DNA of 64,000 nucleotides. Origin: Pseudomonas furukawaii. GTDB lineage: Bacteria > Pseudomonadota > Gammaproteobacteria > Pseudomonadales > Pseudomonadaceae. The position numbers were made by a program, and so were the translations under genes. Each line of letters begins with the position of its first letter. The first letter of the stretch is position 1. Of this stretch, positions 52,114 through 60,310 are shown piece by piece. The notes under the pieces are model-generated. The model saw only the letters and a list, made by a program, of their open reading frames with translations. It searched no databases and was not told the DNA's origin. Where the stretch lies: NCBI RefSeq assembly GCF_002355475.1, contig NZ_AP014862.1, forward strand, positions 3,162,001-3,226,000, given 5' to 3'.

Positions 52114-52584
52114 TCAGAAGTGGTAGCTCAGTTGCTCGACGAAACCCTGGGCGCTGCCCTGGGCCTGTCCGCCAGCCGAACTCAAGGGCACACGCACGTC
52201 GGCGCGCACGTCACGCTTGTCCTCCACCGCCGAATCCACGCGGATCTCGTAACCGGCGTCGATCAGGGCGTCGGCCAGTTCCACCGAGACGCTCAGGGTC
52301 TCGCCGCCACCCACGCTGGCACCGGTGAGCCCGTCGAACTCGGCCGGGCGCAGGCCGCTGCCACGCGCCCAGTCACGCAGGTGCTTGTAGTACTTGGCCT
52401 TCTTGCCGGCTACCCAGAGGGTGCGTTGGTACTGTCCCTGGGCATCGGTCAGGTAGATCGCCAGGTAGGCCTCGTTACCCCGGTAGTCCTTGAGTTTCGT
52501 ATCCAGGGTGATTTCGCGGGCCTGGGACAAGGCAGGAACGGCGGCGACACCCGCCAGGGCCAGGGACACAACGGTCTTGTTCAT
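52114..52584 (-). CDS. DUF2271 periplasmic protein with a flavinylation motif
   Basis: A 156-residue exported protein. The signal peptide ends near residue 22 (AVPALSQA). The DUF2271 body includes DYRGNEAYLAIYLTDAQGQYQRTLWVAGKKAKYYKHLRDW. The segment DGLTGAS at residues 84-90 matches the D-x-x-[S/T]-G-A-[S/T] flavinylation motif recognised by ApbE, so S90 is the likely FMN attachment point. It leads the operon with the PepSY reductase and apbE, 16 bp before the next gene. A TTAAG-N6-TTAAG box lies 87-102 bp upstream. Confidence 0.87.
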   Translation of the reverse strand: MNKTVVSLALAGVAAVPALSQAREITLDTKLKDYRGNEAYLAIYLTDAQGQYQRTLWVAGKKAKYYKHLRDWARGSGLRPAEFDGLTGASVGGGETLSVSVELADALIDAGYEIRVDSAVEDKRDVRADVRVPLSSAGGQAQGSAQGFVEQLSYHF

Positions 52585-52670
52585 GGTGGAGCCCTCTTCA
52601 GCTCATCAGGTCGGATGGCGTCACGTTATCCGCGTTTGCTGAATCCAAACTGAAGGCACCAGAAGGCCGT

Positions 52671-52686
52671 CTTAATGGGATCTTAA
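52671..52686 (-). promoter_or_regulatory. TTAAG-N6-TTAAG response-regulator box
   Basis: Read on the minus strand, TTAAG-ATCCCA-TTAAG lies about 90 bp before the DUF2271 start. TTAAG-N6-TTAAG is the published binding motif of the Fe(II)-responsive regulator BqsR of P. aeruginosa, and PmrA/QseB-type boxes are similar. No such regulator is encoded in the window. Confidence 0.65.
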
Positions 52687-52940
52687 GGTTGTCGTGGGCC
52701 GTCTGCGGCGCGGCTTTGCGCCGTTTCTACGGGGCCCGCACGGGAGGCGGCCGGGGACGAATCGCGGTCTCGAACCAACGACTTTGCATAGCATCGATAA
52801 CGGCAATAGAAGCATCCTTTTAGAACACAAAATTCTTAAGCTCACCCATCCGCGCGGTACTCCAGCGTCGAGGGCGTCATCAGGAGCTCGCTCGCGAACG
52901 CACCCGCGCCGCCGTTCGCCGGCCAGCCGGGACGCTGGGA
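52687..52940. other. intergenic region, no gene seen
   Basis: The tail-side region of the hydrolase gene. A stretch near 52790-52845 is AT-rich (TTTTAGAACACAAAATTCTTAAG). A REP-like core, GAGCTCGCTCGCGAAC, lies at 52883-52900, and a GCCGGCCAGCCGG fragment just before the hydrolase stop. An 89-codon plus-strand frame at 52694 has no protein-like features. Confidence 0.4.
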
Positions 52941-53810
52941 TCAGCAGGAGGTTCGGGCGATGAAGTCGGCAATGTACTCCGCCGACAGTTCCGGGTACTG
53001 GTGCTGGGGGCCATGGCCCGATTCGGGATAGAAGACGAATTGCGCGTTCTGCAGCTGGCCAATGAGCGGAAACCAGTTCTGGCCAGCGGTACTGGTGTCG
53101 TTGTCACCACTGATGACCAGCATCGGCGTACGCGTCCGGGTCAGTCCGGCGCGGCGTCCCAGCGCGTCTTCGCGAAAGACCTCCGCAGCCTTGAGGTACA
53201 CCATGAACTGCTCCAAGCGCGACGGAATCTTCGAAACGACATCGGGACGCGCGTAGATGCGGTCATGGGAGGCCTTGGCTGCCGCGCGACTGAACGCGGA
53301 CCTGGGCTCGAAGAACAGCACCTCCTCGTCGTCCAGGTCGTTCACCGGTTTCATCGCGCGGTCGATGAACACCTGCTGGATCGGCAGTTGACCCGGCCCC
53401 GGGGGATTGGTGCCCACCAGGATCGCATGGGTGACGCGCTCCGGTTGGTCGAGCAGCAGCGTCTGCGTGGTGAAACCGCCCCAGGACCACCCCAGCATGG
53501 CGAAGCTGTCCAGTCCGATCGCGGTGGTGAAATCGCTCACGAAGCGGGCGACCTCGCCCAAGTCGTCGGGAAGCGTACCGCTTGAGTAGCCGACCCCCGG
53601 ATAGTCGAAGGTGATCACAGTGTGCCGGTCGGCCAGCGAGTCGAGGAACAGCGGATCCCAGGTATCCAGGGTGCCGCGCATGCGATTGGCCAGGACGATG
53701 GGGCTACCGACACCGAAGGTGCGATAGGCGATCTCGTTGCCATTGACCTGCACGTACTGGTTCTCGGCGGTTGCTGCACGGGCGGAGTGATGCGGGGTGT
53801 TCATGGTCAT
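52941..53810 (-). CDS. alpha/beta hydrolase
   Basis: A 289-residue alpha/beta-hydrolase-fold protein. The nucleophile elbow is GWSWGG (Ser in FAMLGWSWGGFTTQ, about residue 111), the acid is probably the Asp in LVISGDNDTSTA and the base the His in ESGHGPQHQYP near the C-terminus. The oxyanion region is PIVLANRMRGTLDTWDP. Substrate unknown; haloperoxidase/esterase-like or hydrolytic roles are possible. Start ATG at 53810, behind CCGAGGATCG. It is divergent from a LysR gene that probably controls it. Confidence 0.85.
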   Translation of the reverse strand: MTMNTPHHSARAATAENQYVQVNGNEIAYRTFGVGSPIVLANRMRGTLDTWDPLFLDSLADRHTVITFDYPGVGYSSGTLPDDLGEVARFVSDFTTAIGLDSFAMLGWSWGGFTTQTLLLDQPERVTHAILVGTNPPGPGQLPIQQVFIDRAMKPVNDLDDEEVLFFEPRSAFSRAAAKASHDRIYARPDVVSKIPSRLEQFMVYLKAAEVFREDALGRRAGLTRTRTPMLVISGDNDTSTAGQNWFPLIGQLQNAQFVFYPESGHGPQHQYPELSAEYIADFIARTSC

Positions 53811-53873
53811 CGATCCTCGGAGGAAAGCGGGGTGAGTCGGTTGGCTGTGGCGTACCGCATGAAGGCATCCTCG

Positions 53874-53972
53874 GTACCCGGCGGATGCCTCATCCGTCGG
53901 GTACGTTCTACGCCCAACGATTCGTTGCTTAAATAGCCATGAAAGCAATCCGGCGTTGCATCCACGCAACGC
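53874..53972. promoter_or_regulatory. two dyads between the hydrolase and lysR genes
   Basis: A perfect dyad GCGTTGC-ATCCAC-GCAACGC covers 53953-53972. A longer imperfect dyad, GTACCCG and CGGGTAC arms with GGATG/CATCC inside, covers 53874-53904. Both lie in the shared promoter region and are candidate LysR binding sites. Confidence 0.5.
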
Positions 53973-54005
53973 ATCTGGCGCATCGCTTGCCTGGAAACCT
54001 TGGCC

Positions 54006-54890
54006 ATGAACTTCGATTGGAATGACATTCCCCTGCTACTCAAGCTCGCCGAGTCCGGCAACATGGCGCAGACAGCACGTGAGTTGGGCCTGGTGACTTC
54101 TACGGTCAGCCGTCGCCTCGCGGCGGCCGAGCGCGTCCTCGGCATCAAGCTCTTCGTCCGCGACCACGCCGGCTATCAGCCCACCGCCGGAGGAACGATC
54201 TTCCTGTCCCATGCCGATACCCTGGTCGACCGCGTCAAGACGATGCTTCTGGAGAGCCGGGAAGAAGCACAGGCCATTTCCGGCGTGGTCAACATCACCG
54301 CAATCGACGTGCTGCTCAGTCACTGGCTGGTGCGCCATGTTCCGGCGCTACTGGCCACGCATCCACGACTTGAACTGAACCTTATCGGTGACTTTCGTGA
54401 ACTCTCGTTCACGCGACGCGAAACCGATCTCGCCATTCGTCTCAACCGGCCCACGGCAGACGCCGCCTTGCGGATGCGCAAGATCGGAACGCTGGGCTTC
54501 GCGGTCTACGGTGCCCGTCGCTTCTCCGGCGCCACGCGCAAGGACTGGCCGACACTTCCCTGGCTGTCCTTTCCGGACGACATGTCCCGTTTGGCGGAGA
54601 TGCAATGGCTCGAGCGGATCGGGCCGACGCAGAAGATTCGGCTGACCAGCATTTCGATGATCGCCAGCGCGTGCGAAGCGGGGGCCGGCCTGGCGCTGCT
54701 TCCCTGTGTCGTCGGAGAGCGCCTGGGGTTGACCCGGATGCAGGACGAGCCCGAATCCCAGCGGGAGCTCTGGTTGCTCAGCCACAAGGATGCCGGCCAG
54801 GTCGCGCGGTTCAGGACCGTGTCGCACTGGTTGAGCGAATGTGTAGCGCAGGAAGCGGACCTGCTCGCCGGATACTCCCGACAACCCTGA
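54006..54890 (+). CDS. LysR-family regulator
   Basis: A 294-residue LysR-type protein. The helix-turn-helix reads LAESGNMAQTARELGLVTSTVSRRLAAAERVLGIKLF (about residues 13-49), followed by an effector domain with SGVVNITAIDVLLSHWLVRHVPALL. The ATG at 54006 begins MNFDWNDIPLLL; a TTG two codons upstream is less likely. It is divergent from the hydrolase gene and is its probable regulator. It belongs to a different LysR branch from the two GcvA-like proteins. Confidence 0.88.
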   Translation: MNFDWNDIPLLLKLAESGNMAQTARELGLVTSTVSRRLAAAERVLGIKLFVRDHAGYQPTAGGTIFLSHADTLVDRVKTMLLESREEAQAISGVVNITAIDVLLSHWLVRHVPALLATHPRLELNLIGDFRELSFTRRETDLAIRLNRPTADAALRMRKIGTLGFAVYGARRFSGATRKDWPTLPWLSFPDDMSRLAEMQWLERIGPTQKIRLTSISMIASACEAGAGLALLPCVVGERLGLTRMQDEPESQRELWLLSHKDAGQVARFRTVSHWLSECVAQEADLLAGYSRQP

Positions 54891-54970
54891 AACACAGGGG
54901 CTGGCCGGTCTCCATGCACCGGCCAGCGAAGCGAACGCCGGCGTCCCGCAATGGGCCTAGCGGGCTCGGG

Positions 54971-55441
54971 CTAACCCGGCCGCACCTCCGCGCCCTCCTC
55001 CATGAACACGGGCAGGTCGCGCCAGGCGACCCAGACCTCGCGCTGCCACTTCACCACGCCGATGCGCTGGTCCGCCCAGAGCAGGAAGCTCCGACGTGGC
55101 TCGGCGTCCGGGTCGCGGTGATAGTCATGCAGCGTCGGCACCAGCACCTCGCTCATCCAGCGCGCCACCTCGCGGTTCTCCGGCGTGTCGAAGCGCAGCA
55201 GCGCCTTGTAGGCGCCGGCATCGCTGATGGCGTCCACCTCCACGGCAGGCACTTCGGGGCACTCCAGCAGAAGGCTGCGCTTCTCGAAAGGCTCCAGGGC
55301 CTTGAGCAGTCGGTGGGGATAACGCGCGCCTATCAATCGGCAGAGGTCGGTGGCGATGAACCAGGGCTGGTGGTCGATCATCACGGCGCGCAGGGGCTGG
55401 TCGTGGTGGTAGAAGAGGATTGGCGTGTGGGCGAGTTGCAT
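54971..55441 (-). CDS. Bro-N domain (antirepressor-like) protein
   Basis: A 156-residue protein with a Bro-N domain: FYHHDQPLRAVMIDHQPWFIATDLCRLIGARYPHRLLKALE, about residues 10-50, then AGAYKALLRFDTPENREVARWMSEVLVPTLH. Bro-N domains are found in phage antirepressors and bind DNA. No phage structural or integrase genes surround it, so it is either a domesticated regulator or a prophage remnant. The ATG at 55441 follows CGGAGATCCGCC. A -35-like TTGACA and a 9-bp dyad lie upstream. Confidence 0.8.
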   Translation of the reverse strand: MQLAHTPILFYHHDQPLRAVMIDHQPWFIATDLCRLIGARYPHRLLKALEPFEKRSLLLECPEVPAVEVDAISDAGAYKALLRFDTPENREVARWMSEVLVPTLHDYHRDPDAEPRRSFLLWADQRIGVVKWQREVWVAWRDLPVFMEEGAEVRPG

Positions 55442-55459
55442 GGCGGATCTCCGTTATGG

Positions 55460-55521
55460 GATAGGGAGCTGCCACCTTTCGCTGTCAACCGAGTGGGGGG
55501 CAGACCACGCGGGGTTGACAG
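55460..55521 (-). promoter_or_regulatory. promoter and dyad upstream of the Bro-N gene
   Basis: On the minus strand, TTGACA (55488-55483) is followed after 17 bp by CCTATC (55465-55460), a plausible sigma-70 promoter with a weak -10. A perfect 9-bp inverted repeat, CTGTCAACC (55482-55490) and GGTTGACAG (55513-55521), overlaps the -35 box and could be an operator for autoregulation. Confidence 0.4.
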
Positions 55522-55889
55522 ACCGGCTAACGGGAACCGGCAGATCACGAGGATCTCCCCGCGCGATCTGCCATAAAGCAGAGCAGCCTCGAAAAGCTGC
55601 ATGCGTACAAAGGCCTGCAAAAACGTTCGCCGTTTTCGCATGCACCGTTGGCGCAATCGCGCCCGTTAGTTCCAGGCTGTCAAACCCGGCCACGGGATTG
55701 ACCGTGGCCGGCGCAGGATAGGGGGGCCGTCGGGAATGGGCAAGACCCGTGCTACCCGGGCCAGCAGGCATGGTGATGGGTTTCGCTGCGCTCTAGCCTC
55801 ACCCCGGAGGAGCGGGCTTGCCCGCGAACCCATCCGCATCATTCACCGGGGTACCGCCGTACTGACAAAGGCACCGACGTCCAGAAAGC
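55522..55889. other. intergenic region with dyads and one REP
   Basis: No convincing gene. It contains an 8-bp inverted repeat (GGCAGATC / GATCTGCC around 55542-55575), a hairpin CCGGCCACGG / CCGTGGCCGG near 55688-55713 and a REP core GGAGCGGGCTTGCCCGCGAAC near 55808-55828. Short frames on both strands look random. Confidence 0.45.
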
Positions 55890-55915
55890 AGAATGCCCTC
55901 CGAAGAGGGCATTCT
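55890..55915 (-). terminator. terminator of the DUF3015 gene
   Basis: An 11-bp stem AGAATGCCCTC / GAGGGCATTCT with a CGAA/TTCG loop, 16 bp past the stop of the minus-strand DUF3015 gene. The tract after it is only moderately T-rich. Confidence 0.7.
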
Positions 55916-55930
55916 CTCAACCAGAAACGA

Positions 55931-56437
55931 TCAGCTCGGCAGCTTGGCGTAGCGAGCCAGTTGCTGGTCGCGGCTCATCACGTCGAGGGTGGCGGCCAGC
56001 ACCTGCTCGCCGGTCGCATCCGGGCTGGCGAAGATGGTGGAGAAGTGCTCATGGGTGACCTTGGCGAAATGCGCGCGGTCAGCCTGTTCCACCCCCAGCA
56101 GCGTGGCATAGGCATCCAGCGCCTCGCCCTGGCCCTGAGCCATGTCTTCCGCGATGTTGTCCAGCATGCCGTTCATGGCGAACAGCGAACGACCGCCGTA
56201 GCCGAGCCTGACGCTGGAATCGCAGCCGTTGGTACCCGAGGTGAGGCCGAAGGTGGCGTTACCCGAGGTGCCGTTGGTGGTGGTGGCCAGCAGGTGCGGA
56301 ACCAGGCCGCGCTGCCCTTCGAAAACCATGTTCCCCCAGCCGCAACCTTTGCCACCGGCCGATTCAGCCTGGACCAGTACGCTCGCGGTGCTGAGAAGCC
56401 CGAAAATCACGGCCTTGCCAATCAGTTTGTTCTTCAT
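55931..56437 (-). CDS. DUF3015 exported protein
   Basis: A 168-residue protein with a signal peptide (KAVIFGLLSTASVLVQAES) and the DUF3015 body: GCGWGNMVFEGQRGLVPHLLATTTNGTSGNATFGLTSGTNGC near residues 33-74, then NIAEDMAQGQGEALDAYATLLGV. The function of this periplasmic family is unknown. The ATG at 56437 (MKNKLIG) is preferred because AAGGA lies nine bases upstream; the ATG three codons earlier would be too close to it. Confidence 0.85.
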   Translation of the reverse strand: MKNKLIGKAVIFGLLSTASVLVQAESAGGKGCGWGNMVFEGQRGLVPHLLATTTNGTSGNATFGLTSGTNGCDSSVRLGYGGRSLFAMNGMLDNIAEDMAQGQGEALDAYATLLGVEQADRAHFAKVTHEHFSTIFASPDATGEQVLAATLDVMSRDQQLARYAKLPS

Positions 56438-56727
56438 GCGTTTCATTCCTTGGTCATGGGTCTTTATGGACGCGCGACATCCCGTGCGAGTTCACCGCTG
56501 CACGACGCGCGAACTTACTCAATGTTTAGGCGAGGTTACGACGACTTTCAAACCTCGCCCGCAAGATAATCGCGCCCCCGACGCCCGGCAATTGGCCCCA
56601 CGCCCCGTGGAGCGAGCGTGCTCGCGAAGCGGCTTCGGTGCGCGAACCCGGCTTCTGCGGGGCCTGCAGGACGCCGGGATACTGCGGATCCACCATCGGC
56701 AACAGCCCCACTTGCATCGCTCGGGTG
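56438..56727. other. intergenic region with a REP-like element
   Basis: This lies between the second DUF2931 gene and the DUF3015 gene. A REP-like core (GTGGAGCGAGCGTGCTCGCGAAGC) lies near 56607-56630. AT-rich sequence before 56540 probably holds the DUF3015 promoter. No gene is supported. Confidence 0.4.
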
Positions 56728-57357
56728 CTACCAGGAGCCATAGGGAATGCCGTGCTCCTTGATGTAGGACTGTGCGGCCTCGGTAGGTGGGCGGTAGTAG
56801 CGGCCGCTGGAATTGCCCTCATAAGGCCCGCGTGGATCGATCTTGGCCTGGTAACGGCCTATCTCGATATTCGACAGGCAAGGCCCGCCTACCCAGGCCT
56901 TGGCAATGCCGCCCGGGGCCATGCCGATGGAAATCATCTTTCGATAATCGGTTTCCCAGCTTTTTGAACCCTGGCAGTAGGTGCGTTGCGGCTTGACCAT
57001 CTCGTCACGCACCCATTGCGGAATGGCGACGCGCAGCTTGTAGACCTGCGGCTCCACCAGGGATTGCCAGCGCACGAAGAGCGTTTCCGGCAGGTCGACA
57101 TTGCTGACGGGCATCATCTTGCCGCCACCGTCGTACCAGCCGGGCACTTTGTCGTTGTAAGCCACGACGCCGCCATGGATATCGAAGTAGGCCAAACCTC
57201 GACGGTCGATCACATCCACGCTTTCCACCCAGACCTCCATATAGCGTGGCGCCCCTATTCCGACATACCAGTAGTCATAGGGCAGCCGTGGGCGCCCCTG
57301 GCCGGCGGCACAGCCGGCCAGGGCGACGATGGCGAGGGCCAGCATCAGGCGCTTCAT
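56728..57357 (-). CDS. DUF2931 lipoprotein, second copy (putative immunity)
   Basis: A 209-residue lipoprotein (lipobox VALAGC, Cys near residue 16) of the DUF2931 type. It is about three quarters identical to the copy at 57460; the N-terminal 60 residues and the stretch IGMAPGGIAKAWVGGPCLSNIEIGRYQAKIDPRGP are almost unchanged, while residues about 65-90, 125-145 and 185-200 differ. Such lipoproteins protect the periplasm against Tle-type lipase effectors. The divergence between the copies suggests specificity for different effector variants. It is preceded by a duplicated piece of the effector gene. Confidence 0.82.
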   Translation of the reverse strand: MKRLMLALAIVALAGCAAGQGRPRLPYDYWYVGIGAPRYMEVWVESVDVIDRRGLAYFDIHGGVVAYNDKVPGWYDGGGKMMPVSNVDLPETLFVRWQSLVEPQVYKLRVAIPQWVRDEMVKPQRTYCQGSKSWETDYRKMISIGMAPGGIAKAWVGGPCLSNIEIGRYQAKIDPRGPYEGNSSGRYYRPPTEAAQSYIKEHGIPYGSW

Positions 57358-57443
57358 TCCGGATACCCCGCTTGCGGTTTGTTGTTGAAGATCAGCCGCC
57401 GATTGGGTGCGGGCTTGTTGACCAGCAGTCCCTTGCTGGGTGT
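57354..57443 (-). pseudogene. orphan duplicated C-terminus of the Tle1-like effector
   Basis: Twenty-nine codons plus stop encode TPSKGLLVNKPAPNRRL... ending AGYPE, identical to the effector end at 58092-58181 except His to Gln before AGYPE. As in the parent gene, the stop overlaps the start of the DUF2931 gene that follows (ATGA). The duplication unit was therefore effector tail plus immunity gene. The fragment lacks any start or catalytic part. Confidence 0.9.
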
Positions 57444-57459
57444 TTGGCGAATTGGGCGA

Positions 57460-58095
57460 TTACCAGGAGCCATAGGGAATGCCGTGCTCCTTGATGTAGG
57501 CCTCTGACTCGGGCTCGAGAGAAGGCCACGCATATCGCCCGTTGGTTTTACCTTCTGATGGCCCGCGTGGATCGATCTTGGCCTGGTAACGGCCTATCTC
57601 GATATTCGACAGGCAAGGCCCGCCTACCCAGGCCTTGGCAATGCCGCCCGGGGCCATGCCGATGGAGATGTCGTAGCGGTAGAGATTATCGATCCACTTG
57701 CCGTCGGCCCGGCAGAAGGCCCGTTGCGGCTTGACCATCTCGTCACGCACCCATTGCGGAATGTCGATGCGCAGCTTGTAGACCTGCGGCTCCACCAGGG
57801 ATTGCCAGCGCACGAAAAGCGTTTCCGGCAGATCGACATTGGACGCCTGCTTCATGGCTCCGCCTCCCTTGTGCCAGCCGACCGGGTTACCGGTGTAGCC
57901 GACAACCCCGCCGTGAATATGGAAGAACGCCAGCCCACGGCGGTCGATCACATCCACGCTTTCCACCCAGACCTCCATGTAGCGTGGTGCGGCAATGCCG
58001 ACATACCAGTAGTCGTAGGGCAGCCGTGGGCGCCCCTGGCCAGCGGCACAGCCGACCAGGGCGACGATGGCGAGGGCCAGCATCAGGCGCTTCAT
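57460..58095 (-). CDS. DUF2931 lipoprotein, first copy (putative Tle1 immunity)
   Basis: A 211-residue lipoprotein with lipobox VALVGC near residue 16 and the DUF2931 sequence YDYWYVGIAAPRYMEVWVESVDVIDRRGLAFFHIHGGVVGY. Its ATG overlaps the effector stop (ATGA at 58092-58095), so the two are translationally coupled, as usual for effector-immunity pairs. It is expected to sit in the periplasm, bind the lipase and block it. Confidence 0.87.
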   Translation of the reverse strand: MKRLMLALAIVALVGCAAGQGRPRLPYDYWYVGIAAPRYMEVWVESVDVIDRRGLAFFHIHGGVVGYTGNPVGWHKGGGAMKQASNVDLPETLFVRWQSLVEPQVYKLRIDIPQWVRDEMVKPQRAFCRADGKWIDNLYRYDISIGMAPGGIAKAWVGGPCLSNIEIGRYQAKIDPRGPSEGKTNGRYAWPSLEPESEAYIKEHGIPYGSW

Positions 58096-59948
58096 TCCGG
58101 ATACCCCGCGTGCGGTTTGTTGTTGAAGATCAGCCGCCGGTTAGGTGCGGGCTTGTTGACCAGCAGTCCCTTGCTGGGTGTCCAGTGGGCGGACAGGTGG
58201 ATATAGCGCGCCCAGAGGTGGCGCAGGTCCTCCTGGGTCAGTTGACTCACGCCGCCACGGACATGGGCGAGGATTTTTTCAGCGATCGGAAGCAGGTCAT
58301 CCGGCAAGGCAAATTCCTTCGTCTCCGGCACTGACTTGAACGGCACGCCATGTTTCACGGCCAGCTCACGCATGGCCCGCAGCGCCACCCGTGACAGCTC
58401 GCCCCGCACCCGTCGGCGGATGGCAACGCCCACCAGGGCCTCCTGGGTATCGGCCCTCTCGCGGGTGGGGTGGGTGCTCTTGCGCGACCAGGCCGCGACC
58501 TTGAGTTCGCCGTCGCCGGGCAGGCCCAGTTGGCGGTAATGCGCCATTGCGTCCTGGGCGTCCCGCCAGGCCGGGCTGGCCTCCAGGGGCCGGCCGAAGC
58601 GCTCCGTCGCGGTAGCGGGCCGGGAGAGGAGCAGCCGTTCCTCCATCAACGGCGGGTAGCCACCTCCGATATCCGAATGGACGCCCGGCAGGGTGATTTC
58701 CTGGTGATGGGGCGCCACGCTGTTGAGGGCGAAGTTCCAGCGCAGCTCGGCACCGGCGGCCAGTTGCACCACCTTGCGGGCGCAGCCGGGCGGCAGGTAG
58801 AGGTTGATGCCGGGGTTGTCGGCGTTGGCCGCACTCCAATCGCCGCGCAAAGGGTCGACGGTGGCCGCCACCGTGTCGAACAGGCCGATGAAGTTGAGCC
58901 GCACATGGCGCTGCCAGTCGAACCCGCTGACCAGTCCGAACAGGCCGGGACGCAGCACCTCGGCCAGCAGGCCACCACGGGGCTTGAGCACTTCATTGGC
59001 GAAATGCCGAGCCGCCGCCGCGCCCCGGCTGAACCCGAAGATGTCGAACTCCAGATGGCGGATGTGCGTGCCCGGGTTGGTCTCCAGGAAGCGGCGCAGT
59101 TGTGCTCTGATCATATCCGGGCTTTGCGCTACCCGATGCAGGATGCCGGTCTCCCCTCGCCCACTGGCCTGAGCCGGCAATACGGAGTCCGAGCCTTCAC
59201 TGGTGGTGCCGATGCCTTCGATGTAGAGCCGCACATAGGCGGTTTCTTCGCCGGCCGCGATGGGCGTGGTGGCATTGTCTGGATACAGGGCGTACAGATG
59301 CGCCACATTGCTCGCCGCATTGCCATAGCTGCTATCCGGGGTGGTACGGAACAGGCCCTCCTCGTCCGGATCGCGATAACCGTAGCGGGTGCAGTAGGCG
59401 ACTATGGCGTTCAGGGCATTTTCGTCGAACTGCCGGAGATCTTCCCGGCGGCACTCTTCGGTAAGCGCCGAGTTGGCCAGGTTGTTACCGGTGCCGTCGA
59501 AGAACAGGCCCAGGCGCAGGACGATGCCGACGTCTTGCTGCCTTCTTTCAGCCTGATCCTCTATCCGTGGGCTGTTCGGCGTCGGCGAGAAATCCCTGAC
59601 GGGGGGAGCGGCCCCGAAGGAGGCTGCTGCACTTGGAGCGGGACTGGCCTCCCTGGTGGTGGTGCTCCGATTCGAGTTGTACTGGGCGCTCGTCAGCGAT
59701 GGAATCAACTGCGCCTTGCAGGGACAGCCACTGATGCTGTCCAGGGAGCCTGCCACCCTTCTCCCATGGCTGCGCATGTACGCGATGCCGCCGACTATCT
59801 GATAGACCTTTCCATCCTTTCCGCAGCTAACACGGTCACCCTCGCGTGAGTGCGCGATGCCGCGCATCATGACCGCCGTGTCGCCCTCCAACACCGTGCC
59901 TCCACAGGTGGTCTTGTCGCCTGCGCGGATGAAGTACCCGATTGCCAT
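58092..59948 (-). CDS. PAAR-DUF2235 (Tle1-like) type VI phospholipase effector
   Basis: A 618-residue protein. Residues 1-90 form a PAAR-like spike domain (IRAGDKTTCGGTVLEGD, HSREGDRVSCGKDGKVYQIVGG). A Ser/Thr/Pro-rich linker (about 95-130) leads to a DUF2235 hydrolase: LGLFFDGTGNNLANS near 146, the nucleophile GFSRGAAAARHF near 305, the acid region in LNFIGLFDTVAA and the late GVHSDIGGGYPPL. It would ride on a VgrG tip and hydrolyse phospholipids of the target cell. No VgrG or other type VI genes are in the window, so it is an orphan effector island. Two immunity genes follow. Confidence 0.9.
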   Translation of the reverse strand: MAIGYFIRAGDKTTCGGTVLEGDTAVMMRGIAHSREGDRVSCGKDGKVYQIVGGIAYMRSHGRRVAGSLDSISGCPCKAQLIPSLTSAQYNSNRSTTTREASPAPSAAASFGAAPPVRDFSPTPNSPRIEDQAERRQQDVGIVLRLGLFFDGTGNNLANSALTEECRREDLRQFDENALNAIVAYCTRYGYRDPDEEGLFRTTPDSSYGNAASNVAHLYALYPDNATTPIAAGEETAYVRLYIEGIGTTSEGSDSVLPAQASGRGETGILHRVAQSPDMIRAQLRRFLETNPGTHIRHLEFDIFGFSRGAAAARHFANEVLKPRGGLLAEVLRPGLFGLVSGFDWQRHVRLNFIGLFDTVAATVDPLRGDWSAANADNPGINLYLPPGCARKVVQLAAGAELRWNFALNSVAPHHQEITLPGVHSDIGGGYPPLMEERLLLSRPATATERFGRPLEASPAWRDAQDAMAHYRQLGLPGDGELKVAAWSRKSTHPTRERADTQEALVGVAIRRRVRGELSRVALRAMRELAVKHGVPFKSVPETKEFALPDDLLPIAEKILAHVRGGVSQLTQEDLRHLWARYIHLSAHWTPSKGLLVNKPAPNRRLIFNNKPHAGYPE

Positions 59949-60301
59949 GCCGATTTCCTTCCCGTTGTCGTTCCTCTGGACCCGAAGCGCGCTCTGCGTT
60001 TCCGGCCGTGAATGGCGCCGACCGCCCGTGAGCCAGGAGATGGGCGAACGCCTGGCTTCAAGGCTCGGGATGGGGATATCGAAAAGAAATAGGAAGGATC
60101 TGAAACTGGGCGGGGAATGTCAGAAAGCCTTGGGCACACTCTGCCCCGTGACCCGCTTGAGGCCGCGCGCGGGGATTCCCCGGCATTCATCCCCCGCGAT
60201 CAGACCCGCTTCGCTCGGCGCATTCCTGCGACGTGAAGGTGCCGCCTATTGCACCTGATGGGCCCCATGATCCAGCCAGGTAACCAGGGTCCTCGTAGGA
60301 G
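59949..60301. other. intergenic region between the effector and an IS
   Basis: No gene is supported. It should contain the effector promoter; the run GATATCGAAAAGAAATAGGAAGG near 60076 is the only AT-rich part. It ends in REP sequence GTAGGAG at 60295-60301, where the IS begins. Confidence 0.4.
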
Positions 60302-60310
60302 ATTCTATGT

